From assembly GCA_964633145.1 (NCBI GenBank), contig CAZWFE010000015.1, forward strand, positions 1 through 53,747: DNA of 53,747 bases. The letters run 5' to 3'. Position 1 is the stretch's first letter. Every line of letters starts with the position of its first letter. Below, piece by piece: positions 15,921 to 25,096 of the stretch. This DNA is from CAJXSD01 sp964633145 (GTDB lineage: Bacteria; Pseudomonadota; Alphaproteobacteria; Rhodobacterales; Rhodobacteraceae). The translations under genes and the position numbers were made by a program. A model generated the notes under the pieces. That model saw only the letters and a program-made list of their open reading frames with translations, was not told the origin of the DNA and did no database searches.

Positions 15921-16842
15921 TTTGCTTGGATTGCTCTGTTTCTGGCTGCGCTGCATTTTCACTTGGCGCGGGTAGATCACCGACCACGGCAGGGGGTTGT
16001 TTCATCAGCATGCGGATAATTGTGATCAATTCGTCGCGCATGTGGGTGCGGGGTGTGACCCGATCCAGCATCCCGTGATCCAGCAAATATTCGGCGCGCT
16101 GGAACCCTTCGGGTAGTTTTTCGCGAATGGTTTGTTCGATTACGCGTGGGCCGGCAAAACAAATCAGCGCATTGGGTTCAGCGATTTGGACGTCGCCCAA
16201 CATTGCATAGGATGCCGTTACGCCACCTGTCGTCGGATGCGTTAGCACCACGATATAGGGCAGGCCTGCCTCTTTGAGCATTTGAATGGCAACGGTCGTG
16301 CGCGGCATTTGCATCAGGCTTAGGATGCCTTCTTGCATACGGGCACCGCCGGCTGCGGAAAATAAAACCAAGGGGCGTTTCAGTGCGACAGCGCGTTCGG
16401 CAGCCGCGATAATAGCATTGCCGACATACATGCCCATGGATCCGCCCATAAACCCGAAATCTTGGGCGGCGGCGACGATGGGGGTGCGGCCAATTTCGCC
16501 TTCGGCCACCAACATCGCTTCTTTCTCGGCGGTTTTTTTCTGGGCCGCTTTCATGCGTTCGGGATATTTTTTCTGATCCTTGAACTGTAACGGGTCGGTG
16601 ATGGGTTCGGGAACCTTAACCTCGACAAAAATTCCACCATCGAACAGGGCGCTGAATCGATCGCGTGGCGTGATTGCCATGTGGTGATTACAGTGTGTAC
16701 AGACATTTAGATTGTCAGACAGCTCGCGGTGAAACAGCATTGTTCCGCATTCATCGCATTTCGTCCACAAATTTTCCGGCACCTCGCGGCGCGAAAAGAT
16801 TGAGTTGATGCGGGGGCGGACATAGTTGGTGATCCAGTTCAT
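15913..16842 (-). CDS. accD: Acetyl-CoA carboxylase carboxyltransferase subunit beta
   Basis: A 309-residue subunit that, with AccA, moves CO2 from biotin on AccB to acetyl-CoA, the first committed step of fatty acid synthesis. The N-terminal zinc ribbon has Cys29, Cys32, Cys48 and Cys51 (CDECG...CTHC). The carboxyltransferase core shows GGSMGMYVGNAI, VLFSAAGGARMQEGILSLMQM, LTHPTTGGVTASYAMLGD and CFAGPRVIEQTIREKLPEGFQ. The start at 16842 (MNWITNYVRP) matches the usual family N-terminus; the upstream frame to 16875 is not expected. accD-folC is a common alphaproteobacterial pair. Confidence 0.96.
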   Translation of the reverse strand: MNWITNYVRPRINSIFSRREVPENLWTKCDECGTMLFHRELSDNLNVCTHCNHHMAITPRDRFSALFDGGIFVEVKVPEPITDPLQFKDQKKYPERMKAAQKKTAEKEAMLVAEGEIGRTPIVAAAQDFGFMGGSMGMYVGNAIIAAAERAVALKRPLVLFSAAGGARMQEGILSLMQMPRTTVAIQMLKEAGLPYIVVLTHPTTGGVTASYAMLGDVQIAEPNALICFAGPRVIEQTIREKLPEGFQRAEYLLDHGMLDRVTPRTHMRDELITIIRMLMKQPPAVVGDLPAPSENAAQPETEQSKQND

Positions 16843-17139
16843 AAGCGTCGCTTTCTGTTTCCCGTGGCGTTTCATTCCAAATAAGGGTGTTGTGTTGAAA
16901 TTGCAATTCTGAACCTGATGTAAAATAACCTAAATGCAGGGGAAATTTCGCACAAAAGTCGGATTTCTGGGTAATTTTGATTGACCTTGTGGGCCGATGT
17001 TGGGATTACTGTTGCGATAACGCTGCCGGCTGGGCTTGGGCGTTTCGATGTTGTTTGTATCCCGAGTTTTGGGATTTGGGTGTTTGCCTGATACGCAGAT
17101 CGAATTTGCGATAAACAACAAACTAGGGGTGACGATACG
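16843..17139. other. Divergent intergenic region accD / lipoprotein gene
   Basis: About 297 nt between two divergent starts. It must contain the promoters of both units, but I cannot place boxes with confidence. A 148-codon frame crossing it on the minus strand looks like chance and has no family features. Confidence 0.5.
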
Positions 17140-17736
17140 ATGTCATTGGCGATGCGCTTTTTCTCAGGCTTGGCTCTGACGGTATTGGCGGGATGTGGTG
17201 GATTATTCGATGACACCGGTTCTGACGACGCACCACCGGTACCAAGCCAAATCACATTATCAAACGGTTTGGCGATAAATGCGCCCAGCGAATATTGCGC
17301 GCGCCCTAAACTGACCAAAGCGCAATCAGGTTTGGTCTTTGCTGCATTTTCGCCCTGTCAGAATACGGATAAAACGTTTTTGACCATAGCCCTGCGCCGC
17401 ATGCCTGCGCTGTCTTTGGCGAAATTGCCAGATCCGCAAACGTCCAGTGATCAATTGATCACGCGTGTGTCTGATGGTGCGATGAAATTAGCGCAACTTA
17501 GGAATTCAGATTTGCAACTGATGCAGCCCGTGGACCAAACGTTTTGGCGCATGGTCAGCTATGATAATGATTATCTGGTTTTGGCAAATTTATACAGCGC
17601 CCCAGGTAAAACCGTATCACAAAAAACAGCGCAACGCGTGTTTGATGGGGTGTCGTGGACTGTTTCAGGATCCGCACAAAGCGTCAGCTATTTACCCATG
17701 ACGCAACCTTGGCCCAAGCCGAAATATAGGCCATAA
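17140..17736 (+). CDS. Putative lipoprotein of unknown function
   Basis: A 198-residue protein with a lipoprotein signal: MRFF, a hydrophobic stretch and lipobox VLAGC (Cys19), followed by an acidic, Pro-rich linker (FDDTGSDDAPPVPS). The rest is a compact soluble domain without a motif I recognise. Two further cysteines (YCARPK, SPCQNT) could form a disulfide in the periplasm. AGGGG lies upstream of the ATG. It precedes the DUF6478 gene by 32 nt on the same strand and may share a transcript with it. Confidence 0.75.
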   Translation: MSLAMRFFSGLALTVLAGCGGLFDDTGSDDAPPVPSQITLSNGLAINAPSEYCARPKLTKAQSGLVFAAFSPCQNTDKTFLTIALRRMPALSLAKLPDPQTSSDQLITRVSDGAMKLAQLRNSDLQLMQPVDQTFWRMVSYDNDYLVLANLYSAPGKTVSQKTAQRVFDGVSWTVSGSAQSVSYLPMTQPWPKPKYRP

Positions 17737-17768
17737 TTGCCCAGCCACTTGGACAAGGAAGCCGCCCA

Positions 17769-18413
17769 ATGTCAGATGTATCGCCACACCCCCCAAATGG
17801 TATTTTCGACTTGGGTCACTGGGATGGCGTATCATCATTCATGACCGCAGGTCATGGGCCGTTGCCCCTAAATTGTGATTGGGCATGGCGCGCGGCTGAA
17901 TTTTACCAATCAAATGCGATTTCCCAAATATCGTCCCCGCAATCTGGCATGGACATTGGTCCATCGTCGAAACTGTTTTACAATGGGACAGATGGTCAGA
18001 TTAGCGTTTTTGCTGATGTCCCTGCGATGGGATCTGGCCCGATTGGGCTGGGTCTGGCCATTTATGAATTCACAGGGGATTTTTTGTCGTTGGCTTTTGC
18101 TGTACCTGATGCTGCGGCGCAGGGAATGACAAAATTCACCTTGTTCCAATGTGATGTGATGACGGTTGTGGACCATCCGGTGACATTTTATCTGCGCTTG
18201 AATGTGCGATATGCGGCCACAGTTGCGACATTCACCCAAGCCGTCAAAACATCAGGGGGCCATGTGTGTGCGACCTTTGATCTGGGGTTTCACCGGTTCG
18301 AGGTTGGCGAATTTTCGAAAATTTGGCTGGATGTCATGATAGATAGCCCGCAACACAATCGTATCATTGTAAACGATCTGACCCTGCTGCGTCACCCACG
18401 GGGGCAATTCTGA
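17769..18413 (+). CDS. DUF6478 family protein
   Basis: A 214-residue cytosolic protein without signal or membrane segment. From memory of the Rhodobacterales DUF6478 family I see matching landmarks: DWAWR near the start, FLSLAFAVPDAAAQGMTKFTL, a Tyr-x-Arg-Leu-Asn-Val-Arg block (YLRLNVRY), and the C-terminal FSKIWLDVMIDSPQHNRIIVNDLTLLRHPRG (given here as WLDVMIDSPQHNRI). Function is unknown; the conserved block hints at a beta-rich fold. The N-terminus appears shorter than in relatives. It sits between an unknown lipoprotein and fadH. Confidence 0.65.
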   Translation: MSDVSPHPPNGIFDLGHWDGVSSFMTAGHGPLPLNCDWAWRAAEFYQSNAISQISSPQSGMDIGPSSKLFYNGTDGQISVFADVPAMGSGPIGLGLAIYEFTGDFLSLAFAVPDAAAQGMTKFTLFQCDVMTVVDHPVTFYLRLNVRYAATVATFTQAVKTSGGHVCATFDLGFHRFEVGEFSKIWLDVMIDSPQHNRIIVNDLTLLRHPRGQF

Positions 18414-18497
18414 TCTGATGTGCCGCCGCGTTATCAATGACATCGCGCCGGCGTTTGGTCATACTGACTAAAATTCGTGCAATAGGGTAATAATCGA

Positions 18498-20546
18498 ATG
18501 ACGCAAAAATATCCGACGCTGCTGCAACCATTGGACTTGGGCCACACCACGCTGAAAAATCGTGTGATGATGGGATCCATGCATACCAATTTAGAGGAAA
18601 CAAAAAATTGGGACCGCGTGGCCGAATTTTACGCCGCCCGCGCCCGTGGTGGTGTTGGGTTGATGGTTACAGGCGGTATTGCCCCAAATCCCGAGGGCGG
18701 TGTTTTCCCCGGTGCGGCGGGTCTGTATTCGGATCAAGACGTTGCAAACCATGCGATGGTCACGTCGCGGGTACATGACAGTGATGGCAAAATCGTCATG
18801 CAAATTTTGCATGCGGGGCGCTATGCCTATGGGCCTGATTGTGTTGCACCATCGCCAATCAAATCGCCGATTTCCCCCTTTGCCCCCAATGAATTGGATG
18901 CGGCTGGTATTGAAAAACAGATCGCTGATATTGTGCATACGGCCCAACAGGCACAGCGTGCGGGCTATGACGGTGTCGAAATCATGGGGTCCGAGGGGTA
19001 TTTTATCAATCAATTCCTTGTCAAACATACCAATCACCGCACAGATGATTGGGGCGGATCGTATGAAAATCGGATGCGCTTGCCGGTTGAAATTGTACGC
19101 CGCACACGGGCTGCCGTGGGTGAAAATTTCATCATTATGTACCGCTTGTCCATGATCGATCTGATCCCGAACGGGTCCACCCATGATGAGGTCGTTCAAC
19201 TGGCCCAAGCGGTCGAACTGGCCGGCGCCACCATGATTAACACAGGCATTGGCTGGCACGAAGCGCGTATTCCAACCATCGCCACATCCGTGCCGCGCGC
19301 GGCCTTTGCGTGGGTCACGAAAAAATTGATGGGCAAGGTGTCTATCCCCTTGATCACATCCAACCGTATCAACACGCCCGAAGTGGCCGAACAGGTGCTG
19401 TCGGATGGTTGCGCCGATATGGTCAGCATGGCGCGTCCGTTTTTGGCAGATGCGGATTTTGTGAACAAAGCAGCGTCAGGGAAATCGAACCTAATCGCGC
19501 CATGTATTGCATGCAACCAAGCCTGCTTGGATCATACATTTGGCGGTAAAATCAGCAGTTGTTTGGTCAACCCTCGGGCCTGTTATGAAACGGAATTGCC
19601 ATTGGCGCGCGTGGATACGCCACGGCGTGTTGCAGTTGTGGGTGCAGGACCGGCGGGATTGTCGGCGGCGATGACGGCGGCGCAGATTGGCCATCAGGTC
19701 ACCGTGTTTGAACAGTCCGACAAAATTGGTGGTCAGCTTAATATGGCCAAACAGGTTCCCGGCAAAGAGGAATTTTGGGGATTGGTGGATTGGTTCCAAG
19801 CGATGATTGATGAATTCAATATCACCGTTCATCTGGGCCAAAGTGCGCAAATTTCAGATTTGCAGGGATTTGATGATGTCATTATTGCAACTGGGGTCCA
19901 CCCACGTGATCCACAGATTGCGGGGCAGGATCATCCAAGCGTGTGTCACTATACCGATCTGCTACAAGGACGTGTGACCGCCGGTCAGCGGGCGGTTGTG
20001 GTTGGTGCGGGCGGCATCGGCTTTGATGTGTCTGAATTTTTGGTCCATGGCGCACCTGCAACGGCGACAACGCCCGATTTGGATCAGTGGCGCGTTGAAT
20101 GGGGCGTTGGCGACCCTGCCCTTGATCGCGGGGGATTGGCGGCTGCCGGCCCCGCCCCAACACCAGCGGCGCGGTCTGTCACCCTGTTGCAGCGCAAAGC
20201 GGAACGACCGGGCAAGCGATTGGGAAAAACAACGGGTTGGATTCACCGGTCCACATTGGCCATGAAAAATGTGAAAATGGTGGGTGGTGTGAATTACGAA
20301 AAAATTGATGATCAGGGATTACATGTCACCCAAGGCCCAGATCGCATTGACCCCAAGGTGTACCCCGCAGATACAATCGTTTTGTGCACGGGTCAGGTGT
20401 CAAACCGGACCTTGGCGGATCAGCTGGTGGATGCTGGTGTTCAACCGATCATAATTGGTGGCGCTGATGTGGCTGGCGAATTGGACGCGAAACGCGCGAT
20501 TGATCAGGGATTGCGTGTCGCGCTGGGTTTAGGGCAGGCAATCTAG
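18498..20546 (+). CDS. fadH: NADPH-dependent 2,4-dienoyl-CoA reductase
   Basis: A 682-residue flavo-iron-sulfur enzyme that reduces 2,4-dienoyl-CoA during oxidation of unsaturated fatty acids. Domain order: old-yellow-enzyme TIM barrel (1-~330; QILHAGRYAY, GYDGVEIMGSEGYFINQFL, TDDWGGSYENR), a 4Fe-4S motif with Cys336, Cys339, Cys343 and Cys355, then FAD/NAD(P) domains (VAVVGAGPAGLSAAMTA near 380; VVVGAGGIGFDVSEF). Length matches E. coli FadH (~670). Other members of this fold act on related enones, so the exact substrate is slightly open. It ends 1 nt from the convergent ompA-type gene. Confidence 0.92.
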   Translation: MTQKYPTLLQPLDLGHTTLKNRVMMGSMHTNLEETKNWDRVAEFYAARARGGVGLMVTGGIAPNPEGGVFPGAAGLYSDQDVANHAMVTSRVHDSDGKIVMQILHAGRYAYGPDCVAPSPIKSPISPFAPNELDAAGIEKQIADIVHTAQQAQRAGYDGVEIMGSEGYFINQFLVKHTNHRTDDWGGSYENRMRLPVEIVRRTRAAVGENFIIMYRLSMIDLIPNGSTHDEVVQLAQAVELAGATMINTGIGWHEARIPTIATSVPRAAFAWVTKKLMGKVSIPLITSNRINTPEVAEQVLSDGCADMVSMARPFLADADFVNKAASGKSNLIAPCIACNQACLDHTFGGKISSCLVNPRACYETELPLARVDTPRRVAVVGAGPAGLSAAMTAAQIGHQVTVFEQSDKIGGQLNMAKQVPGKEEFWGLVDWFQAMIDEFNITVHLGQSAQISDLQGFDDVIIATGVHPRDPQIAGQDHPSVCHYTDLLQGRVTAGQRAVVVGAGGIGFDVSEFLVHGAPATATTPDLDQWRVEWGVGDPALDRGGLAAAGPAPTPAARSVTLLQRKAERPGKRLGKTTGWIHRSTLAMKNVKMVGGVNYEKIDDQGLHVTQGPDRIDPKVYPADTIVLCTGQVSNRTLADQLVDAGVQPIIIGGADVAGELDAKRAIDQGLRVALGLGQAI

Positions 20547-20547
20547 G

Positions 20548-21516
20548 CTATTGTTGATCTAAAATCGCCTCAACCCGACGGTTTTTATCACGGTTTTCAT
20601 CGGTGGTATTTGGCGCAATCGGGGCCAAATACCCGATGCCTTGGGCGACAATTCGTGCTGGATCAATCTGGTGGTTTTTAATCAATCGGGTTCGCACCGA
20701 TGCTGCGCGTTTTTGTGACAGGGTTATATTGCCTTGCAAGCTGCCAACAGCATCGGAATGACCCACAAGGATAATTTTAGCCGAAGGTGTTTTTTGCAGG
20801 TATTCAGCCAATGTGTTCAAGCTTGGATATTTTTGTTGCCCCAGTTTGGCTGACCCACTTTCAAAGGTTAAATCACTTAAAATGATAGCCCCACCTTGTT
20901 CAAGTGTATTCGAATATTCGGCAGGATCGGCCGTCCGATCCAGTGTGTTTTGTAAACGCAATGCGATTTGTTTGTATTTAACATCTATATCCAAATGACC
21001 GGCCGTCATATGATCAATTTGTATGTAAATGTCTGATGCAAATCGGCTAACCACACCAAAGAAATAGTCCCCGTTCGCATTGCGCAGGGTGATGGCGCCA
21101 AAGGTCCGCAGGTCGATAAACATGGCGGGTGGCTGTTGCACAGGCGCGGCTGTATGAAAGTCAAATCCACCGCACTGCAATCCTTGGCACGACAACAGCA
21201 GTTCAAAACCTGATTGTTCTAGTGATGCAATCATTGGGGTGATGATTTGCTGTTCTGTTAGACCTGATTTGGGTATTTTGAATGCTTGACGTTGCAGTTG
21301 GCCTGACACAACCTGGGTCAACACGCCTGTGTCACCGGTCCACGCGCTGATCGGAATAACCACATCTGTGTTATCGAACGATTGTGATTTCGTTTGCTGC
21401 GCCCCATCAGGGATCGGTAAATTCAGCTGGTTTTGGGCCTGTGCGCCCCACGCAAAGCCTAGAAAAATCGCAATGCTAAAGAAAGATTTAGCGATGTTGC
21501 GCGTGATATTCTGCAT
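20548..21516 (-). CDS. OmpA family outer-membrane/peptidoglycan-associated protein
   Basis: A 322-residue exported protein. A start at 21516 gives a good Sec signal (KSFFSIAIFLGFAWGAQAQ); the frame extends to 21543 but that would bury the signal. The C-terminal ~120 residues are an OmpA-like peptidoglycan-binding domain (LSDLTFESGSAKL, ILVGHSDAVGS, LSQKRAASVRTRLI, NRRVEAIL) with the Asp and Arg that contact diaminopimelate. The middle (~40-200) is unassigned and has a CQGLQCGGFDF cysteine pair. The start lies inside the upstream AhpD-like gene (29-nt overlap), so translation is probably coupled. Confidence 0.85.
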   Translation of the reverse strand: MQNITRNIAKSFFSIAIFLGFAWGAQAQNQLNLPIPDGAQQTKSQSFDNTDVVIPISAWTGDTGVLTQVVSGQLQRQAFKIPKSGLTEQQIITPMIASLEQSGFELLLSCQGLQCGGFDFHTAAPVQQPPAMFIDLRTFGAITLRNANGDYFFGVVSRFASDIYIQIDHMTAGHLDIDVKYKQIALRLQNTLDRTADPAEYSNTLEQGGAIILSDLTFESGSAKLGQQKYPSLNTLAEYLQKTPSAKIILVGHSDAVGSLQGNITLSQKRAASVRTRLIKNHQIDPARIVAQGIGYLAPIAPNTTDENRDKNRRVEAILDQQ

Positions 21517-22060
21517 TTGGTCGCATATCGACCGCACTGGCAACGCGATTGGTCATGTTGAAAAATCCCGCAACATTGGCAATGTCCCAAATGTCACGAT
21601 CTTCCAAGCCCACATCCCTTAAAGCCTGACGATCTGATTCCGTTATTGTATGACTGGAAATTGTGATTTTTTCGGCAAATTCCAACATTGCCCGTTGCCG
21701 GGGGGACAGATCGGCCACGCGATAGTTCATCACCATCATTTCGCCTAAAACCGGATCCCCTGACAATTCGCGCACCGCCGCACCATGCGCTGTCAGGCAA
21801 TAAAAACACTTGTTCACAGAGGATACGACCACCGCGATCATTTCGCGTTCCAATTTCGACAGGCCACTATGGGCCAACATCAAATTGTTATACAGACCCG
21901 TAAACGCATTCAGTTTATCAATGTCAAAGGCATGCGCCTGTAACACATTGGGCACCATGCCCAATTTATCCTGACAAATATCGAAATATTTTTGCGTTTG
22001 TTCGGGCAATGGGTCAACCGCGGGTAAATTTAAGGCGGTCACGCCCTTTGGGTCTGTCAT
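21488..22060 (-). CDS. AhpD/carboxymuconolactone decarboxylase-like peroxidase-related protein
   Basis: A 190-residue all-helical protein of the peroxidase-related branch of the AhpD/CMD superfamily. The redox motif CFYCLTAHG (CxxC plus His) is intact, preceded by LSKLEREMIAVVVSSVNK and followed by LSPRQRAMLEFAEKIT, both typical. It likely reduces peroxides or acts as a disulfide reductase; the physiological partner is unknown. The start at 22060 has AAAAGGA 6 nt upstream. It is third in the cinA-GNAT-AhpD-ompA operon, 1 nt after the GNAT stop. Confidence 0.88.
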   Translation of the reverse strand: MTDPKGVTALNLPAVDPLPEQTQKYFDICQDKLGMVPNVLQAHAFDIDKLNAFTGLYNNLMLAHSGLSKLEREMIAVVVSSVNKCFYCLTAHGAAVRELSGDPVLGEMMVMNYRVADLSPRQRAMLEFAEKITISSHTITESDRQALRDVGLEDRDIWDIANVAGFFNMTNRVASAVDMRPNAEYHAQHR

Positions 22061-22061
22061 G

Positions 22062-22772
22062 TCACGTCCTTTTGATACGATAGTGGTAATGTTCCACAAC
22101 TTTCATCCCTAGGGAAGAATAAAGACCATTTGCAGGCAAATTTGTGTCCACACAAAGGGTTGTGACATAGGACATACCCTGATCCAACGCCCAAAACGCG
22201 GCATGGTTCATGACGATACGGCCCAATCCTTGGCGTTGGTGGGCGGGCAAAATTTCCAGCGCATGCAACATGGCCGTGTGGTCGTGGCAGGCGACATAGG
22301 CGGTACCAGCAGGTTTGTCATTCCAACGCGCCAATATGGTTGTCTTTGGGCCTTGGGCGCGGTCCATAACGGCCAGACGTGCAGGTCCGATGCCTGCGCG
22401 CGCCCAGATGTCCGCTTGAATGGCCAAAGGCGGCCAAACGGAAAACATACATACCTTGGGCGGACGGGTCTGCGCCAATTCTTGGGCTGGGATTTTGTAA
22501 ACATTCACGGGATCAATGATGTCATATCCACGTTCGCCAAGCGTTTCATCCAATGCTGTGTCGCCACTGCGGATCATGAACAACGGGTCTTGTTGCATAC
22601 GTTGCATGGCTGTTTCGGCGTGATCAATGTCGTGATCGCTGAAATCCGTTTCAACCAGGCTGGCTGCGCTGACGCGTTTGCCGCCGCCCTGCCCATTGCG
22701 CAACACAAACGCCCCATCGCGCCACATTTGCGCGGCCGGCCATGTCGCGTCAATCACATCGAACAGTGCCAT
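22062..22772 (-). CDS. GNAT family N-acetyltransferase
   Basis: A 236-residue protein. The C-terminal half is a Gcn5-type acetyltransferase: GTAYVACHDHTAMLHALEIL then the acetyl-CoA loop HQRQGLGRIVMNHAAFWA and VDTNLPANGLYSSLGMKVVEHYHYR. The N-terminal ~120 residues are a more divergent GNAT-like half (FMIRSGDTALDETLGERGYDIIDPVNVY). The target is unknown. The start at 22772 lies 1 nt after the cinA stop. Its place between cinA and a peroxidase-like gene gives no clear functional clue. Confidence 0.84.
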   Translation of the reverse strand: MALFDVIDATWPAAQMWRDGAFVLRNGQGGGKRVSAASLVETDFSDHDIDHAETAMQRMQQDPLFMIRSGDTALDETLGERGYDIIDPVNVYKIPAQELAQTRPPKVCMFSVWPPLAIQADIWARAGIGPARLAVMDRAQGPKTTILARWNDKPAGTAYVACHDHTAMLHALEILPAHQRQGLGRIVMNHAAFWALDQGMSYVTTLCVDTNLPANGLYSSLGMKVVEHYHYRIKRT

Positions 22773-22773
22773 G

Positions 22774-23499
22774 CTACACATCCTCGGCAAAGGTTTTCAG
22801 TTCAGCCATGGCAGATTGTAAACGATCAGGATCAGTCCCGCGCAACACAATATTCGTGCCGTAGCGCCCGTCTTGCTGAAATGGATAGGATCCGATTTGC
22901 AAATCCGCATATTGCGCGGCCAATTCGCCCAAAGGCGCGGCAATGTCGCCTTCGCCCTTTAGGACGCGTATATTTTCGCTGATTAATGGCTGACCGCCCG
23001 TCAGTTGCGGCAAAACACTGGCAACCATAGCTTGGAACACAGATGGAACGCCAGCCATCACATAGACATTTTCCAACTGAAACCCTGGTGCGATGGACAC
23101 AGGGTTATCAATCAAAATCGCGTCATCAGGAATGCGCGCCATCCGCAGGCGGGCATCGTTTAATTCGCGTCCCGTTTCACGGTAAAAATCAGCCAACAAT
23201 TGGCGGGCATCGTCGCGCACATCGATATGACGATCAAAGGCAGCTGCGATGCAATCGGCGGTTATATCATCATGCGTGGGGCCAATGCCGCCCGATGTAA
23301 ATACATGCGTGTATTGGCCTGACAATGTTTGTACGGCCGCGATTATGGCGGGCGCATCATCGGATACAACGCGGACTTCTTTTAGTTGAATGCCCTTGGC
23401 GGTCAGTTGGCCAGCCAGATAATGCATATTCGCATCACGCGTGCGACCCGATAGAATTTCATCGCCAATAACCAACATGGCTGCTGTGGGATTTGTCAT
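22774..23499 (-). CDS. cinA: CinA N-terminal (MoCF-fold) domain protein
   Basis: A 241-residue stand-alone version of the CinA N-terminal domain, related to molybdopterin-binding MoaB/MogA folds. The opening AAMLVIGDEILSGRTRDAN and the block VFTSGGIGPTHDDITADCIAAAF are diagnostic. In full-length CinA this domain has ADP-ribose pyrophosphatase activity and the C-terminal domain deamidates NMN; the C-terminal domain is absent here, as in many alphaproteobacteria where it is a separate gene. It heads a tight four-gene minus-strand operon and is divergent from sfsA. Confidence 0.9.
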   Translation of the reverse strand: MTNPTAAMLVIGDEILSGRTRDANMHYLAGQLTAKGIQLKEVRVVSDDAPAIIAAVQTLSGQYTHVFTSGGIGPTHDDITADCIAAAFDRHIDVRDDARQLLADFYRETGRELNDARLRMARIPDDAILIDNPVSIAPGFQLENVYVMAGVPSVFQAMVASVLPQLTGGQPLISENIRVLKGEGDIAAPLGELAAQYADLQIGSYPFQQDGRYGTNIVLRGTDPDRLQSAMAELKTFAEDV

Positions 23500-23545
23500 G
23501 CTTTCGCCTTTTCATTTCTGTATTACATGGGTATAGGCCAGTTTT

Positions 23546-24262
23546 ATGCAGTTTCAAACACCCCTTATCCCTGCGCGTTTGATCAAGCGCTATAAACGGT
23601 TTTTGGCCGACGTTCAGCTGTCGGATGGGTCTGTGGTCACAGCCCATTGTGCCAATCCGGGGTCGATGATGGGACTGATCGAACCAGATACCAAGGTCTG
23701 GATCGAACCCAATGATGACCCTCGCAAGAAATTGAAATATGCGTGGCGGTTGATTGAACGGGACGATGGCACAATGATCGGCATTGATACCGCCGCTGCA
23801 AATCGCATCGTAAAAGAGGCGCTGGAACAGGGCCAAATTCCAATCCCGTTCGATCATTTTCAGCCCGAAGTCAAATATGGCGACGGATCGCGTGTTGATT
23901 TTTTGCTGACGGGCGTGGACGGTACAAAAACTTTTCTTGAGGTCAAATCCGTTACCCTAAGCCGTCAGGCAAGTGTTGCCGAATTTCCGGACAGTGTGAC
24001 CGCCCGTGGGACAAAACATTTGTCAGCCTTGGCCGATCAAATCACACAAGGCGATCGCGCGATTTTGCTGTATCTGATCCAACGCACAGATTGCACATCT
24101 TGCTGTGTTGCAGGCGACATTGATCCCACCTATGCTGCGGCCATGGCGGATGCCACAAAAAAGGGGCTTGAGGTTTTGTGCTTTGACACCCACATTACGC
24201 CAGAGCGATTATCGCTTGGAACGGCTGTTCCCTATATCAGCCCTGCGCCGATCAAGAACTGA
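23546..24262 (+). CDS. sfsA: Sugar fermentation stimulation protein SfsA
   Basis: A 238-residue member of the SfsA family: N-terminal OB-like DNA-binding half (LIKRYKRFLADVQLSDGSVVTAHCANPGSM, shown partly: VVTAHCANPGSM) and a PD-(D/E)xK-like half (YGDGSRVDFLL, FLEVKSVTL, FPDSVTARGTKHL). E. coli SfsA binds DNA and affects maltose genes; the true role of the family, perhaps nuclease-like, is unsettled. It is 18 nt upstream of map, a frequent alphaproteobacterial arrangement. Confidence 0.92.
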   Translation: MQFQTPLIPARLIKRYKRFLADVQLSDGSVVTAHCANPGSMMGLIEPDTKVWIEPNDDPRKKLKYAWRLIERDDGTMIGIDTAAANRIVKEALEQGQIPIPFDHFQPEVKYGDGSRVDFLLTGVDGTKTFLEVKSVTLSRQASVAEFPDSVTARGTKHLSALADQITQGDRAILLYLIQRTDCTSCCVAGDIDPTYAAAMADATKKGLEVLCFDTHITPERLSLGTAVPYISPAPIKN

Positions 24263-24280
24263 ACAACAAGGACGACTATC

Positions 24281-25096
24281 GTGTCACGAAAGATGAACGG
24301 AATACGGAAAACGCGCGACGGTATTGATATCTATGACAGCGCAGATTTTCAGGGCATGCACAAAGCTGGGCAAGTGGCGGCCCAAATCTTGGACGACATC
24401 GCCGTGCATGTATTTCCCGGTCAGACCACCGGTGAAATCGACCGTTTGATCGAAGAAAAAACAAACGAATATGGCGCGACATCGGCAACCATCGGATACC
24501 GCGGGTATCAGCATGCCAGCTGCATCAGCGTCAACCACGTTGTTTGCCACGGGATCCCCGGTGACAAGAAACTGAAAGACGGCGATATTCTAAACATCGA
24601 TGTCACAGTGATTGTGGACGGCTGGTTTGGCGACACATCGCGGATGTATGTGGCCGGCAAACTGTCGCGCAAATCGGAACGTTTGATCCAAGTGACCCAC
24701 GACGCCTTGTTCAAAGGCATCGAAATTGTGCGCCCTGGGGCCACATTCGGCGACATTGGCCACGCCATCCAATCCTATGTAGAGGCGCAGCGTATGTCTG
24801 TCGTGCGTGATTTTTGTGGCCACGGCTTGGGGCGTGTGTTTCACGCATCGCCCAATGTGTTGCACTATGGCCGTCCGGGCACCGGTGCCGTACTAGAAGA
24901 GGGGATGTTTTTCACCATCGAACCCATGGTTAATTTGGGTCGTCCCGAAACCAAGGTTTTGGCCGATGATTGGACAGCAGTGACGCGCGATAAATCATTA
25001 TCGGCCCAGTTTGAACATTCGATCGGTGTCACCGCGGATGGATTTGAAATCTTTACCCTATCGCCCAGCGGCCGGTTTCATCCAACCTACGACTGA
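24281..25096 (+). CDS. map: Type I methionine aminopeptidase
   Basis: A 271-residue cytosolic metalloprotease that removes the initiator Met from nascent proteins. GTG at 24281 is the preferred start because AAGGA lies 8 nt upstream; ATG at 24293 has no spaced site. The metal ligands can be placed in the family motifs: Asp in LNIDVTVIVDGWFGDTSRM (two), His in FCGHGLGRVFH, Glu in FFTIEPMV and Glu in SAQFEHSIGV. The conserved VNHVVCHGIP carries the catalytic His. It overlaps the convergent rsmD by 10 nt. Confidence 0.95.
   Translation: MSRKMNGIRKTRDGIDIYDSADFQGMHKAGQVAAQILDDIAVHVFPGQTTGEIDRLIEEKTNEYGATSATIGYRGYQHASCISVNHVVCHGIPGDKKLKDGDILNIDVTVIVDGWFGDTSRMYVAGKLSRKSERLIQVTHDALFKGIEIVRPGATFGDIGHAIQSYVEAQRMSVVRDFCGHGLGRVFHASPNVLHYGRPGTGAVLEEGMFFTIEPMVNLGRPETKVLADDWTAVTRDKSLSAQFEHSIGVTADGFEIFTLSPSGRFHPTYD

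Noticed and set aside
16872..17318. 148-codon minus-strand frame upstream of accD
   Set aside because: It overlaps the lipoprotein gene antisense, has no motif or ribosome site, and looks like chance.
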